From Pseudochryseolinea flava (GTDB lineage: Bacteria > Bacteroidota > Bacteroidia > Cytophagales > Cyclobacteriaceae), in the NCBI RefSeq assembly GCF_003286915.1, contig NZ_QMFY01000008.1, positions 124,001 through 188,000 of the forward strand: a stretch of 64,000 nucleotides of DNA, given 5' to 3'. This document shows positions 1 to 8,497 of this stretch, one piece after another. Made by a program: the position numbers and the translations under genes. How positions within the stretch are numbered: the first letter of the stretch is position 1; the number at the start of each line of letters is the position of its first letter. The notes beneath the pieces are model-generated. The model was not told where the DNA came from. It saw nothing but the letters and a program-made list of their open reading frames with translations, and ran no database searches.

Positions 1-291
1 CTTCTGCAAGAGAAACGAATCGAGTTTGCGATGGAACACCACTACTGGTATGAATTATTGAAGTGGTATTACAGAGATCCGGAAGCAATGAAAGCCTACG
101 TTGGCGATCAGGATCGCGGCGACCCGCAAGTTTCATATGTGCCGAATACCAATCCAAAGCAATGGACAGCAACATATCCAAACGTAGAAAAGTATCCTTT
201 GACGGATCAAAAACTCTACTTGCCATTGCCTGCCGCCGATGCAGCAGCGATGCCAAGCTTGACAATGGATCCAATTGATTATGAGTTCTAG
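1..291 (+). CDS. SusD/RagB-family outer-membrane glycan-binding lipoprotein, C-terminal fragment
   Basis: Only the last 96 codons are inside the window; the reading frame is open from base 1 and ends at TAG 289-291. The fragment starts LLQEKRIEFAMEHHYWYELL, the conserved ERRIEFAFE-x-x-R-W-x-D/E-L block of the SusD/RagB C-terminal domain. It ends with a LYLPLPAAD segment and a DPIDYEF tail, as these proteins usually do. SusD proteins are surface lipoproteins that sit over a SusC TonB-dependent transporter and help capture oligosaccharides. The SusC gene should lie upstream, outside the window. The surface lipoprotein and glycoside hydrolases that follow make this the end of a polysaccharide utilisation locus. 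Confidence 0.9.
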   Translation, partial: LLQEKRIEFAMEHHYWYELLKWYYRDPEAMKAYVGDQDRGDPQVSYVPNTNPKQWTATYPNVEKYPLTDQKLYLPLPAADAAAMPSLTMDPIDYEF

Positions 292-332
292 TATGTGTGT
301 TGCATACAGATTCAAACGAAAAAAGAATTGAT

Positions 333-1829
333 ATGAAAATAAGAAGCTATCAACTATTCAAATATTTTATGCTGGCGATTGTCTTGGCAGCAACAGGTGT
401 AGTGTATACATCGTGCGAGTCGGATGAGACAACGGCAGCAGCTCCTCCTGTGATCACGGGTGTCCGGCTTACTGACCCAGAACAACGTGATAGTACATTC
501 ACGCAAGCTTTCCCTGGAACAACGATCGTAATCCAAGGTGATAACTTTGTAAATGTAAAAGCTGTCGTGTTGAACGGATTTAACTTGACATTCAATCCAA
601 ACTATGTCCTGAAAAATTCAATCATCATTGGTATTCCAGGAAATCTTCCGGTGAAGGCTCTGTATCCTGAATTGCCCAATACGATTGTGGTCGTGAATGA
701 CAAGGGCGAAGCATCGTTTGATTTTAAGTTTCTTGCACCAGCACCATGGATTCAGTTGGTGAAATTTCAACCACCAGCAGCGGTGGGAAAAACAATTACT
801 ATTCTTGGTGGTGATTTTTACGCGGTCGAGAAAATTCAATTTAAGGTCGATGATGACGTTGTAGCAGAGGTTACTGACTTCACGGTTGGTGAAGATTTCG
901 ATATGATCACCTTTGAGATACCTGATGGTGGAACGTCTGACGGAGAAATCGTAGTCGTAACGGAAAGTGGAGAAGCATCTACTGACTATTTAAGTAATCC
1001 ATTCCCTGAATTTTTGTTCTTGAGTGATCTCTATCAAATTCCCGGCGACACGTTAACGATCGAAGGAAAGTATTTTGATTTTGTTGAGAAAGTTGTCTTT
1101 CCGGATGGAACAGAAGTGTTGAAAGAAGATTTGAAATTCAATGCACTCAATACAAAAATCGACTTGCTTGCGCCTGATATCGCTCCTGGCTCAGGACCTG
1201 TAATTCTGGTGACAGAGTTTGGCGACGAAATTGAAAGTCCGATCATCTATAACGAGATGTCAGGTGTATTTAAAAATTGGGAGAGCGAAGGCGGTGATTG
1301 GGGCAAGGGTACACGCGAACAAGCCGATGGTACCAAACCACCTTTCGTCGGAACAGGTAACTACCTGCATATGATTAGCCCGATGGATGCGAACGTTAAC
1401 TGGTGGACCGATCCACTGGTGTTGACGGTGCAAACTTCTGATCGCCCTGCACCGGCTGGCGTAACGGATGCAACACCGATCAGCCAAATCGGAATCGCCT
1501 TTAACTATTACACAGGTAATCCATGGACGAAAGGTTATCTTGCCATTCGCTTTGGCGGACACCCCGGAAGTTCTCCCCATGCAAAAGTCGACCCCAACGA
1601 CAACATCGCAGGTAAATCCATCACGCGTCGTTGGCAGACTTATGTCGTGCCTTTGAGCGAAATCATCGGCGGTGAAACTTGGGGTGGTCCTGTTACAACT
1701 TGGGGACAATTTAAAACTGCAACCAATGGATTTGATCCGTTCTTGTTCGCTCAATTCTTTAATGCTAACAGCGAGGCACAAACGGTAAATCAGTTCTGGG
1801 ATAATATGAGATTTGTGAAACTGCAATAG
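333..1829 (+). CDS. IPT/TIG-domain surface glycan-binding lipoprotein (SGBP-like)
   Basis: The protein has 498 residues. I use ATG 333 because it gives a clean lipoprotein signal peptide (MKIRSYQ, hydrophobic stretch, lipobox VYTSC). A GTG start at 297 would add 12 residues in front of it. After the anchor Cys come repeated beta-rich segments of IPT/TIG type, each with a G-D-x-x-x-I-x-G-x-x-F-like pattern (around residues 40-130, 140-220 and 225-305). A C-terminal domain rich in Trp and Gly follows. The gene begins 41 nt after susD, the usual place for a SusE/SGBP-B-like protein that holds polysaccharide at the cell surface. A terminator follows. The ligand cannot be read from the sequence. 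Confidence 0.82.
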   Translation: MKIRSYQLFKYFMLAIVLAATGVVYTSCESDETTAAAPPVITGVRLTDPEQRDSTFTQAFPGTTIVIQGDNFVNVKAVVLNGFNLTFNPNYVLKNSIIIGIPGNLPVKALYPELPNTIVVVNDKGEASFDFKFLAPAPWIQLVKFQPPAAVGKTITILGGDFYAVEKIQFKVDDDVVAEVTDFTVGEDFDMITFEIPDGGTSDGEIVVVTESGEASTDYLSNPFPEFLFLSDLYQIPGDTLTIEGKYFDFVEKVVFPDGTEVLKEDLKFNALNTKIDLLAPDIAPGSGPVILVTEFGDEIESPIIYNEMSGVFKNWESEGGDWGKGTREQADGTKPPFVGTGNYLHMISPMDANVNWWTDPLVLTVQTSDRPAPAGVTDATPISQIGIAFNYYTGNPWTKGYLAIRFGGHPGSSPHAKVDPNDNIAGKSITRRWQTYVVPLSEIIGGETWGGPVTTWGQFKTATNGFDPFLFAQFFNANSEAQTVNQFWDNMRFVKLQ

Positions 1830-1850
1830 ACAATACACAAAACGTGTTTA

Positions 1851-1887
1851 AAGAGAGTGGTGATAGAAGCCACTCTCTTTTTATTTT
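1851..1887 (+). terminator. Rho-independent terminator of the SusD/SGBP transcript
   Basis: AAGAGAGTGG (1851-1860) pairs with CCACTCTCTT across a 9-nt loop and is followed by a T-rich run. It separates the binding-protein genes from the GH2 gene at 2060, which therefore probably has its own promoter in 1888-2059. Confidence 0.85.
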
Positions 1888-2059
1888 AAGAGACTCATGA
1901 ATGGACGGCAGTGGTGAGCCGATGATTAGTCTCCTCAATTTCTTACTTGTAAAAGTTGAGATGAAACATATCATACCTTAATGAGAGATATTTTATCCAT
2001 CCATAACGTTTGTGCTACGGTATCTTGCTGCGAAAATATTGGTTTGAAATTTTATTGTA

Positions 2060-4468
2060 ATGCAAAAGATTAGTCTCGTAATTTTATTCTTAGTGAGTTC
2101 TTGGTCGGGTTTTACGCAGTCAGCATCCCGAACTACAGTTATCTTTAATGAGGGATGGAAGTTTTTTCTTGGCGATAATCATCAAGCAAAGGACCCATCG
2201 TTTGATGATGTTACCTGGAGGAATATCAAGTTACCACACGACTGGAGCATCGAAGGAACTTTTAGCGACAAACATCCTGCAGGTGTAGGCGGTGGTGCAC
2301 TCCCAGGCGGTGTCGGCTGGTATCGTAAAACTTTTAGTGTTTCGAAATCTGTTAGCGGAAAGAAGATGTTCATCGCGTTTGATGGTGTGTACTGCAATAG
2401 CGAGGTCTGGCTGAATGGACATTATTTAGGGAAAAGACCCAACGGGTACATTTCGTTTCAGTACGACATCACACCCTTTATCAATTTGGAGAAATCGAAC
2501 GTTATTACTGTTCGCGTTGACAATTCTCAACAACCTAACTCGCGTTGGTATTCCGGCTCTGGAATATATCGCAATGTGTATCTTATAACGACGAAAGATA
2601 TTCATGTTGATCAGTGGGGAACATTCGTGCAGACGCCAGAAGTTTCTAACGAAAATGCACTGGTTACCTTATCAACAACCATAAAAAATGGAAGTAAAAA
2701 ATCAGCTTCCGTAAGCGTAGTCACAACGTTGATTAATGCCGAGGGAAAGCAAATATCCAAATCAACCACACTCGACGATGTAGCAGAATCGGGATCACGA
2801 AAGATTGATCAATCATTTCGCGTTACTAAGCCTACTCTATGGTCAATAGAAAATCCATATCAATATCAGTTTAAGACGGAGCTTTTTGTTGATCGGAAAA
2901 AAATGGACGAGTATGTCACGCCGTTCGGTGTTCGAGCTTTTTCGTTTGACGCAGCGAAAGGTTTTTCTCTGAATGGTGTACCGACAAAGATAAAGGGTGT
3001 TTGTCTACACCATGATTTTGGCTGTCTGGGTGCTGTATTCAATGTACGTGCAATGGAACGCCAATTAGAAATCATGAAAGCAATGGGCGTTAATGCCATT
3101 CGAACATCTCATAATCCACCGGCGCCGGCATTGCTGGATTTGTGTGACAGGATGGGATTTCTCGTGATGAATGAAGCATTCGATATGTGGAAGAGGGAGA
3201 AGAATAAGTTTGACTACCATTTGCATTGGGACGAATGGCACACGCGTGATCTTGAAGATCACATACTACGTGATAGAAATCACCCGAGTGTTTTTGCTTG
3301 GAGTGTAGGAAACGAAATCGGGGAACAATGGGATACAACAGGTGTGCGTATTACAAAAGAACTCGTTTCAATTGTGAAGCGTCTCGATCCTACACGTTTT
3401 ACGGTGACTGCTAATAATGAAGTGAAGCCTACTAATAGTCTGATCAAAGCTGAAGCACTTGATTTGATAGGTTATAACTACAATCATAAAGCATACGAAA
3501 ATTTTCCAAAGGATTATCCTGGGAAGATTTTTATCGGCACTGAAACAACATCGGCATTGGCAACGCGTGGCCACTATGATATGCCCTCAGATAGCATTCG
3601 CCGTTGGCCGATTGCGTGGGACAAGTTGTTTACAGAAGGAAATGCCGACAACACGGTCTCTGCCTACGACAACGTGAGCGCGCCGTGGGGATCTACACAT
3701 GAGGAAACCTGGAAGCTTATGAAGAAGAACGATTTCTTGTCAGGTATGTTTATCTGGACAGGTTTCGATTACCTCGGTGAACCAACACCTTACGTGTGGC
3801 CATCAAGGAGCTCGTACTTCGGCGTTGTTGACCTCGCGGGATTTCCCAAAGATGTATACTACATGTATCAAAGTGAATGGACAAACAAACCTACGCTTCA
3901 CATTTTTCCACATTGGAATTGGACGCCGGGGAAATTAGTCGACGTGTGGGCTTACTATAATCAAGCCGATGAAGTAGAGCTATTTCTCAATAACAAATCG
4001 CTGGGTGTAAAATCAAAGAAAGAAGACGAGCTGCATGTGATGTGGAGAATTCCATTCGAAGCCGGTACGCTCAAAGCGGTATCAAAAATAAATGGACAGG
4101 TAGTCATGACGAAGGAAATTAAGACAACATCGTCGCCTGCGCGTGTAATATTGACCGCCGACCGAAGTGAGATTAAAAATGGTAGCGATGATCTGTCTTT
4201 CGTGACTGTGAGCGTCGTTGATGCCGATGGAAACATCGTGCCCTACGCTGATAACTTAGTGAAGTTTACACTTTCTGATAATATTGAGATCGCGGGTGTC
4301 GATAACGGCGATCCAACAAGTCACGATTCTTTTAAAGCGACAGAACGCAAGGCGTTTCATGGATTAGCACTCGTTGTTATTCGCGGAAAAAATAGAAAGG
4401 GAACGGCGAAACTCACTGCGACGGCGGAGGGATTACAATCATCAACGATAGACCTAGTGTTGAAGTAA
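2060..4468 (+). CDS. Glycoside hydrolase family 2, beta-galactosidase-like
   Basis: The protein has 802 residues and an N-terminal signal peptide (MQKISLVILFLVSSWSGFTQ), so it is probably periplasmic. It shows the GH2 order. A jelly-roll sugar-binding domain (about 25-190) contains LPHDWS and GVGWYRK. An Ig-like domain spans about 195-295, and a TIM barrel about 300-600. C-terminal Ig-like domains resembling DUF4982 and an invasin-like Big domain follow. Family knowledge places the acid/base Glu in SVGNEIGE (E419) and the nucleophile in IGTETTSA (E495); both are present, and NAIRTSHNPP is the typical barrel motif. It hydrolyses a beta-linked glycoside, most often beta-galactoside. Exact specificity is not visible. 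It sits between PUL binding proteins and a GH3. Confidence 0.9.
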   Translation: MQKISLVILFLVSSWSGFTQSASRTTVIFNEGWKFFLGDNHQAKDPSFDDVTWRNIKLPHDWSIEGTFSDKHPAGVGGGALPGGVGWYRKTFSVSKSVSGKKMFIAFDGVYCNSEVWLNGHYLGKRPNGYISFQYDITPFINLEKSNVITVRVDNSQQPNSRWYSGSGIYRNVYLITTKDIHVDQWGTFVQTPEVSNENALVTLSTTIKNGSKKSASVSVVTTLINAEGKQISKSTTLDDVAESGSRKIDQSFRVTKPTLWSIENPYQYQFKTELFVDRKKMDEYVTPFGVRAFSFDAAKGFSLNGVPTKIKGVCLHHDFGCLGAVFNVRAMERQLEIMKAMGVNAIRTSHNPPAPALLDLCDRMGFLVMNEAFDMWKREKNKFDYHLHWDEWHTRDLEDHILRDRNHPSVFAWSVGNEIGEQWDTTGVRITKELVSIVKRLDPTRFTVTANNEVKPTNSLIKAEALDLIGYNYNHKAYENFPKDYPGKIFIGTETTSALATRGHYDMPSDSIRRWPIAWDKLFTEGNADNTVSAYDNVSAPWGSTHEETWKLMKKNDFLSGMFIWTGFDYLGEPTPYVWPSRSSYFGVVDLAGFPKDVYYMYQSEWTNKPTLHIFPHWNWTPGKLVDVWAYYNQADEVELFLNNKSLGVKSKKEDELHVMWRIPFEAGTLKAVSKINGQVVMTKEIKTTSSPARVILTADRSEIKNGSDDLSFVTVSVVDADGNIVPYADNLVKFTLSDNIEIAGVDNGDPTSHDSFKATERKAFHGLALVVIRGKNRKGTAKLTATAEGLQSSTIDLVLK

Positions 4469-4572
4469 TATTAGCATTGCTTCAATTGTGCAGAATGTGT
4501 TTTTTTGTTTTATGGGTCGCGCTTGAGTGGAGGTCATGATGATTCAACATTCAAGCGCTTTATTTGAAGACT

Positions 4573-5373
4573 ATGAAAAGTATCATGACAATTCTTTTTG
4601 CGCTGTCGACTACAAATGGGTTGTTGGCGCAATCCGCTGATTCATCCAAATATTTTAAATCATTTGATGGAACACAAATTCATTATCAGGTGAAGGGAGA
4701 TGGTTTTCCGATTTTGCTTGTTCATGGTTTTGTAGTGAACGGTGAGTCGTGGAAGCGAACGATGTTGTATAAAGATTTACTGGCATCGGGATATCAAGTT
4801 ATCGTCGTCGATTTAAGAGGGAACGGAAAATCGGACAGGCCTCATCATGAGTCTGCTTATCTAAAAGATGCCGAAGCAAATGACCTCATGCAACTCATCA
4901 GCTTTTTAAAGATCAAGCGGTATGCCGTGGTTGGATATTCACGTGGTGCGATCATTACATCGCGGTTGCTTGTGTTGGATCAACGCGTGACGAAAGCTGT
5001 ATTGGGCGGTATGGGATCTGCCTTTACAGATCCCGAGTGGCCACGTCGATTGATGTTTTATCGTGCGTTGTCGGGAGAGCCGGTTCCTGAGTTGGAAGGG
5101 TTTATCAAATATGTGAAAGAGTCAGGGCTTGATCAGCGATCCCTTGCGTTGATGCAGTATGGACAACCCTCAACAAGTGACGCCGAGCTATCAAAAAATG
5201 TCAAACCAGTACTGGTCATTTGTGGTGACAAAGATGAAGACAATGGTTCGTCTGAGGCTTTGTTTAAGATGATACCTCACGCGCAGTATAAGCGACCTCC
5301 AGGAGACCATAACAACACAGTACGAACAGCTGAGTTTTCTAACGAAGTGTTAACGTTCTTAAACGAAAAATAA
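4573..5373 (+). CDS. Secreted alpha/beta-hydrolase fold protein
   Basis: The protein has 266 residues from ATG 4573; a TTG three codons upstream is less likely. A signal peptide (KSIMTILFALSTTNGLLAQ) precedes a classical alpha/beta hydrolase: an HGF oxyanion region around residue 52, a VVDLRGNGKSDRP block, and the nucleophile elbow GYSRG (Ser about 123). The acid is probably Asp in ICGDKDEDNG and the base His in PGDHNN near the C-terminus. The family includes esterases and proline-iminopeptidase-like enzymes. Because it lies between GH2 and GH3 genes and is exported, removal of acyl groups from the glycan is plausible, but that is inference from context. Confidence 0.82.
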   Translation: MKSIMTILFALSTTNGLLAQSADSSKYFKSFDGTQIHYQVKGDGFPILLVHGFVVNGESWKRTMLYKDLLASGYQVIVVDLRGNGKSDRPHHESAYLKDAEANDLMQLISFLKIKRYAVVGYSRGAIITSRLLVLDQRVTKAVLGGMGSAFTDPEWPRRLMFYRALSGEPVPELEGFIKYVKESGLDQRSLALMQYGQPSTSDAELSKNVKPVLVICGDKDEDNGSSEALFKMIPHAQYKRPPGDHNNTVRTAEFSNEVLTFLNEK

Positions 5374-5480
5374 CAGTTGTAAGGGCGTGATTTGTATTGC
5401 TAAAGTTTAGCCTAACAATTCAATAACGATTACCTTGCATGGCTTTTTAATTCAAACCAATCAATCCCAAAATAAACTAC

Positions 5481-7643
5481 ATGAAAAACGTTTTTATGGT
5501 TAGCGCACTATGTGGTCTGCTAACAGCATGTGGAGCGCCAGAGCAGCATACGGCGAAGTCTACAGAAGAAAAAATCGACAGCTTGATCAGCGAGCTTACG
5601 ATCGAAGAAAAAGTTGCCTTGATCCATTCGGAGTCGTCATTTGCTTCGGGCGGTGTGAAACGTCTCGGTATTCCACATTGGGTGATGTCGGATGGACCGC
5701 ATGGCGTTCGGAAAGAACACGGTACGGATTATGTGCCAGATGAAGGTGTGGCGGACTCAATCACGTATTTACCAGTAGGGGTTGCGTTGGCATCAACGTG
5801 GAACCCAGAGCTTGGTTATCAATACGGTGAAGTACTTGGAAGCGAAGCCAACGCGCGTGGCAAAGATGTTATTCTTGGTCCTGGTATCAACATCATTCGA
5901 ACACCTGTCAACGGAAGAAATTTCGAATACTTGTCGGAAGATCCCTACCTTATTTCCAAGATGGTAGTCGGTTATATCAAGGGTGTGCAAGACCAAGGAA
6001 TTTCTGCGTGTGTTAAACATTTCGCTGCGAACAATCAGGAGACGCAGCGCACTCAAGTAGATGTGTACATGAGTGAACGTGCATTGCGTGAGATCTATTT
6101 GCCTGGCTTTAAAGCCGCAGTTCAAGATGCTGAAGTGAATACACTCATGGGGGCGTACAATAAATTCCGCGGACAATATTGCACGCACAACGACTATCTT
6201 GTCAATACAATCTTAAAGGGAGAATGGGGATTCAAAGGTGTGGTGATGAGCGACTGGGGTGCTGTACACAATACCATGGAAGCCATCAACAATGGAACGG
6301 ATGTGGAGATGGGGACAGATCTTAGCTTGGGTTCAAATCCGAACTACGGAAAGTATTTCCTTGGCGATACTGTTGTGAGCCTGGTGAACAGTGGAAAGGT
6401 AGATGTGAAAATCATCGATGATAAAGTAAGGCGTATTCTCCGTATGATGTACAAAACGAATATGTTTGGAAAACGTCAATCAGGTGCATTCAATACGAAG
6501 GAGCATCAAGCAACAGCATTGAAAATTGCGGAAGAAGCCATCGTTCTCTTGAAGAACGATAACATACTACCGTTGAAACGTGAATCGGTGAAGACTATCG
6601 CCGTGATCGGTGCGAATGCTACGCGTAAGCATGCGGGAGCGGGCGGAAGTTCACAAGTGAATGCAAAATATGAAGTCACGCCGTTAGAAGGAATTCAAAA
6701 ACTTCTGGGCGATAAAGTAGTAGTGAAGTATGCTGCGGGTTATGAAATCTCTAAAGAAGCGAAGGCAAATCCAGCGTTGATTCAGGAAGCTGCGAAACTT
6801 GCGGCGTCGGCAGATGTGGTAATTTATGTTGGTGGTTGGATTCACGGATTTTCCGATGCGTGGACCGACAATGCTTTCGATTCGGAAGACACTGATAAAC
6901 CCAATATCATCTTACCATTTGGACAAGAAGAATTATTGAAGGCAGTTCAAAAAGCAAATGCTAAAAATGTCGTCGTGTTATATGGCGGAGCCGCTACCGA
7001 TATGAATGCCTGGGAGAAACAAGCGAAGGCAATTGTCCAAGCGTGGTATCCAGGAATGGAAGGTGGAACGGCGCTTGCGAAAATTTTATTCGGTGAAACA
7101 AATCCTTCAGGAAAACTTCCGATGACTTTCCCGAAGAAACTTGAAGACAGTCCTGCGCATGCTAATGGTTCTTATCCCGGTGACAAGAATAACGGTTGGA
7201 AGGCTGAATATAAAGAAGGCATTTTTGTGGGTTATCGTTACTATGATCAAAACAAAGTGGCGCCAGCTTATCCTTTTGGATACGGCCTTTCGTATACGAC
7301 ATTTGAATTCGGGAAAGCGTCTGCAACGAAGGCAGATGGTGGAAATGTGGTCGTGAAAGTAACGGTGAAGAATACAGGTAAAGTTGCAGGTGCGGAGGTT
7401 GTGCAAGCATACGTGTCGGCAAGTGAGACCAAAATAGAAAGAGCGCCAAAGGAATTGAAAGGGTTTAAGAAGGTATTTCTACAAGCTGGAGAATCGAAAG
7501 AGGTTGAGATTACACTCGATCAGAATGCTTTTCAATATTATGATGAAGCCACAAAATCGTGGGCTACTGAAAAAGGCCGTTACACGATCTTGATCGGAAA
7601 TTCATCTCGCAACACGCCAGTGACAGCGGATACTAATTTTTAA
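5481..7643 (+). CDS. Glycoside hydrolase family 3 lipoprotein, beta-glucosidase-like
   Basis: The protein has 720 residues. The N-terminus MKNVFMVSALCGLLTAC is a lipoprotein signal with its lipobox Cys at residue 17. The GH3 TIM-barrel domain contains the substrate-site KHFAANNQ block and the nucleophile motif VMSDWGAVH, with Asp at about 258. The second alpha/beta domain starts around residue 340 (EEAIVLLKNDNILPL), and a fibronectin-III-like domain closes the protein (YPFGYGLSYTTFEF onward). Family members release terminal beta-D-glucose, xylose or related sugars. The gene is the last of the PUL-like cluster and is followed by a strong terminator. The substrate is not evident from the sequence. 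Confidence 0.92.
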   Translation: MKNVFMVSALCGLLTACGAPEQHTAKSTEEKIDSLISELTIEEKVALIHSESSFASGGVKRLGIPHWVMSDGPHGVRKEHGTDYVPDEGVADSITYLPVGVALASTWNPELGYQYGEVLGSEANARGKDVILGPGINIIRTPVNGRNFEYLSEDPYLISKMVVGYIKGVQDQGISACVKHFAANNQETQRTQVDVYMSERALREIYLPGFKAAVQDAEVNTLMGAYNKFRGQYCTHNDYLVNTILKGEWGFKGVVMSDWGAVHNTMEAINNGTDVEMGTDLSLGSNPNYGKYFLGDTVVSLVNSGKVDVKIIDDKVRRILRMMYKTNMFGKRQSGAFNTKEHQATALKIAEEAIVLLKNDNILPLKRESVKTIAVIGANATRKHAGAGGSSQVNAKYEVTPLEGIQKLLGDKVVVKYAAGYEISKEAKANPALIQEAAKLAASADVVIYVGGWIHGFSDAWTDNAFDSEDTDKPNIILPFGQEELLKAVQKANAKNVVVLYGGAATDMNAWEKQAKAIVQAWYPGMEGGTALAKILFGETNPSGKLPMTFPKKLEDSPAHANGSYPGDKNNGWKAEYKEGIFVGYRYYDQNKVAPAYPFGYGLSYTTFEFGKASATKADGGNVVVKVTVKNTGKVAGAEVVQAYVSASETKIERAPKELKGFKKVFLQAGESKEVEITLDQNAFQYYDEATKSWATEKGRYTILIGNSSRNTPVTADTNF

Positions 7644-7666
7644 CGAATAAATTTTGAGATCATCAA

Positions 7667-7698
7667 GAGCCTGCTCAAATTTGAGTAGGCTTTTTTTA
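7667..7698 (+). terminator. Rho-independent terminator after the GH3 gene
   Basis: GCCTGCTCAAA pairs with TTTGAGTAGGC (one G-T pair), directly followed by seven T. It marks the end of the glycan-degradation cluster. Confidence 0.9.
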
Positions 7699-7814
7699 TG
7701 CTTAATGTGACTTCTTTGCCACGGTGGTATTATGAAAGCCTGCAGAGATTTTAAGTTTCGCAAAGTAGGTGCGTACTTGAACAGGAACATATCCCCCAAT
7801 TAAGTTATTACCCT

Positions 7815-8003
7815 ATGAGATTACTATTTCTCCTCGGTATTGGCTTCGCCATTTTTGTTTTCGTTCGCTGGGTCATGTCGGCAACGGCGAAAGATGAAAA
7901 GTGTTCGCGCTGCGATGGTCGCGGATTTTGGTACGGCACGCGCGGTAAAGAAAAATGTGAGTGGTGTCGTGGTTCGGGAAAGTTGCCCAAAGGCATCAAT
8001 TAG
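7815..8003 (+). CDS. Small membrane protein with a DnaJ-like zinc-finger motif
   Basis: The protein has 62 residues. An N-terminal transmembrane segment (LLFLLGIGFAIFVFVRWV) is followed by two CxxC motifs of the DnaJ CxxCxGxG type: CSRCDGRGFW and CEWCRGSGK. Four cysteines with these spacings form one zinc site in DnaJ-like cysteine-rich domains. The protein is too short for a full DnaJ domain, so it may be a minimal membrane-tethered zinc-ribbon protein. Function is unknown. The next gene starts 47 nt downstream. Confidence 0.7.
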   Translation: MRLLFLLGIGFAIFVFVRWVMSATAKDEKCSRCDGRGFWYGTRGKEKCEWCRGSGKLPKGIN

Positions 8004-8050
8004 CCAGAGCAATTATTGGCATCTTCTTTATATCGTTATCATCAAACTAC

Positions 8051-8395
8051 ATGCGTATGAAAACGATCATAATCCTGTTCGCTTCCCTGATTTGTTCACA
8101 CGAGATTTTTGCGCAAATTCAGGATGCAGATACCGTTCGCAATCCCATTAAGCAAGGTGATCCTGCACCGCAAGTACTTCCTAAAGCCGACTACCGCCGG
8201 AGTCTTATCGTAATTAAAAAGCAAGAACTTCCGGTTGGTGTGAAGAAATCTTTGCAAAGTGATGAATTTAAAGGATGGGAGAAGGCAACTTTCTATCGCA
8301 ACGATGCATCTACTATTTACCTTATCGAAATACAAGATCCAACGAAAACCAGAAGATATAGGTTTACCAAGGACGGTAAGCTTATCGACGAATAA
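8051..8395 (+). CDS. Hypothetical secreted protein
   Basis: The protein has 114 residues from ATG 8051 (ATG 8057 is equally possible). A longer open frame back to 7961 overlaps the previous gene and would bury the signal peptide, so I reject it. The signal peptide MRMKTIIILFASLICSHEIFAQ ends at a typical Ala-Gln site. The mature part contains RRSLIVIKKQELPVGVKKSL and a segment ending in YRFTKDGKLIDE. This resembles the small beta-rich, PepSY-like periplasmic proteins common in Bacteroidota, but I cannot assign the family with confidence. No partner is evident. Confidence 0.65.
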   Translation: MRMKTIIILFASLICSHEIFAQIQDADTVRNPIKQGDPAPQVLPKADYRRSLIVIKKQELPVGVKKSLQSDEFKGWEKATFYRNDASTIYLIEIQDPTKTRRYRFTKDGKLIDE

Positions 8396-8497
8396 TACTC
8401 CGTGATTGGCGTGGGGCGTAGGAAGGAAAAATAATTCCAGGTGGGGGAGGCACATTTGTAGGGCTTTTCCGTTCTTCCATAAAGAACCCCCACCACT

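Noticed and set aside
1260-1838. Open frame of 192 codons on the minus strand
   Set aside because: It lies fully inside the IPT lipoprotein gene in antisense, with no ribosome site or recognisable protein pattern.
7961-8050. Upstream extension of the gene at 8051
   Set aside because: It overlaps the previous gene, and the signal peptide is only N-terminal when starting at 8051 or 8057.
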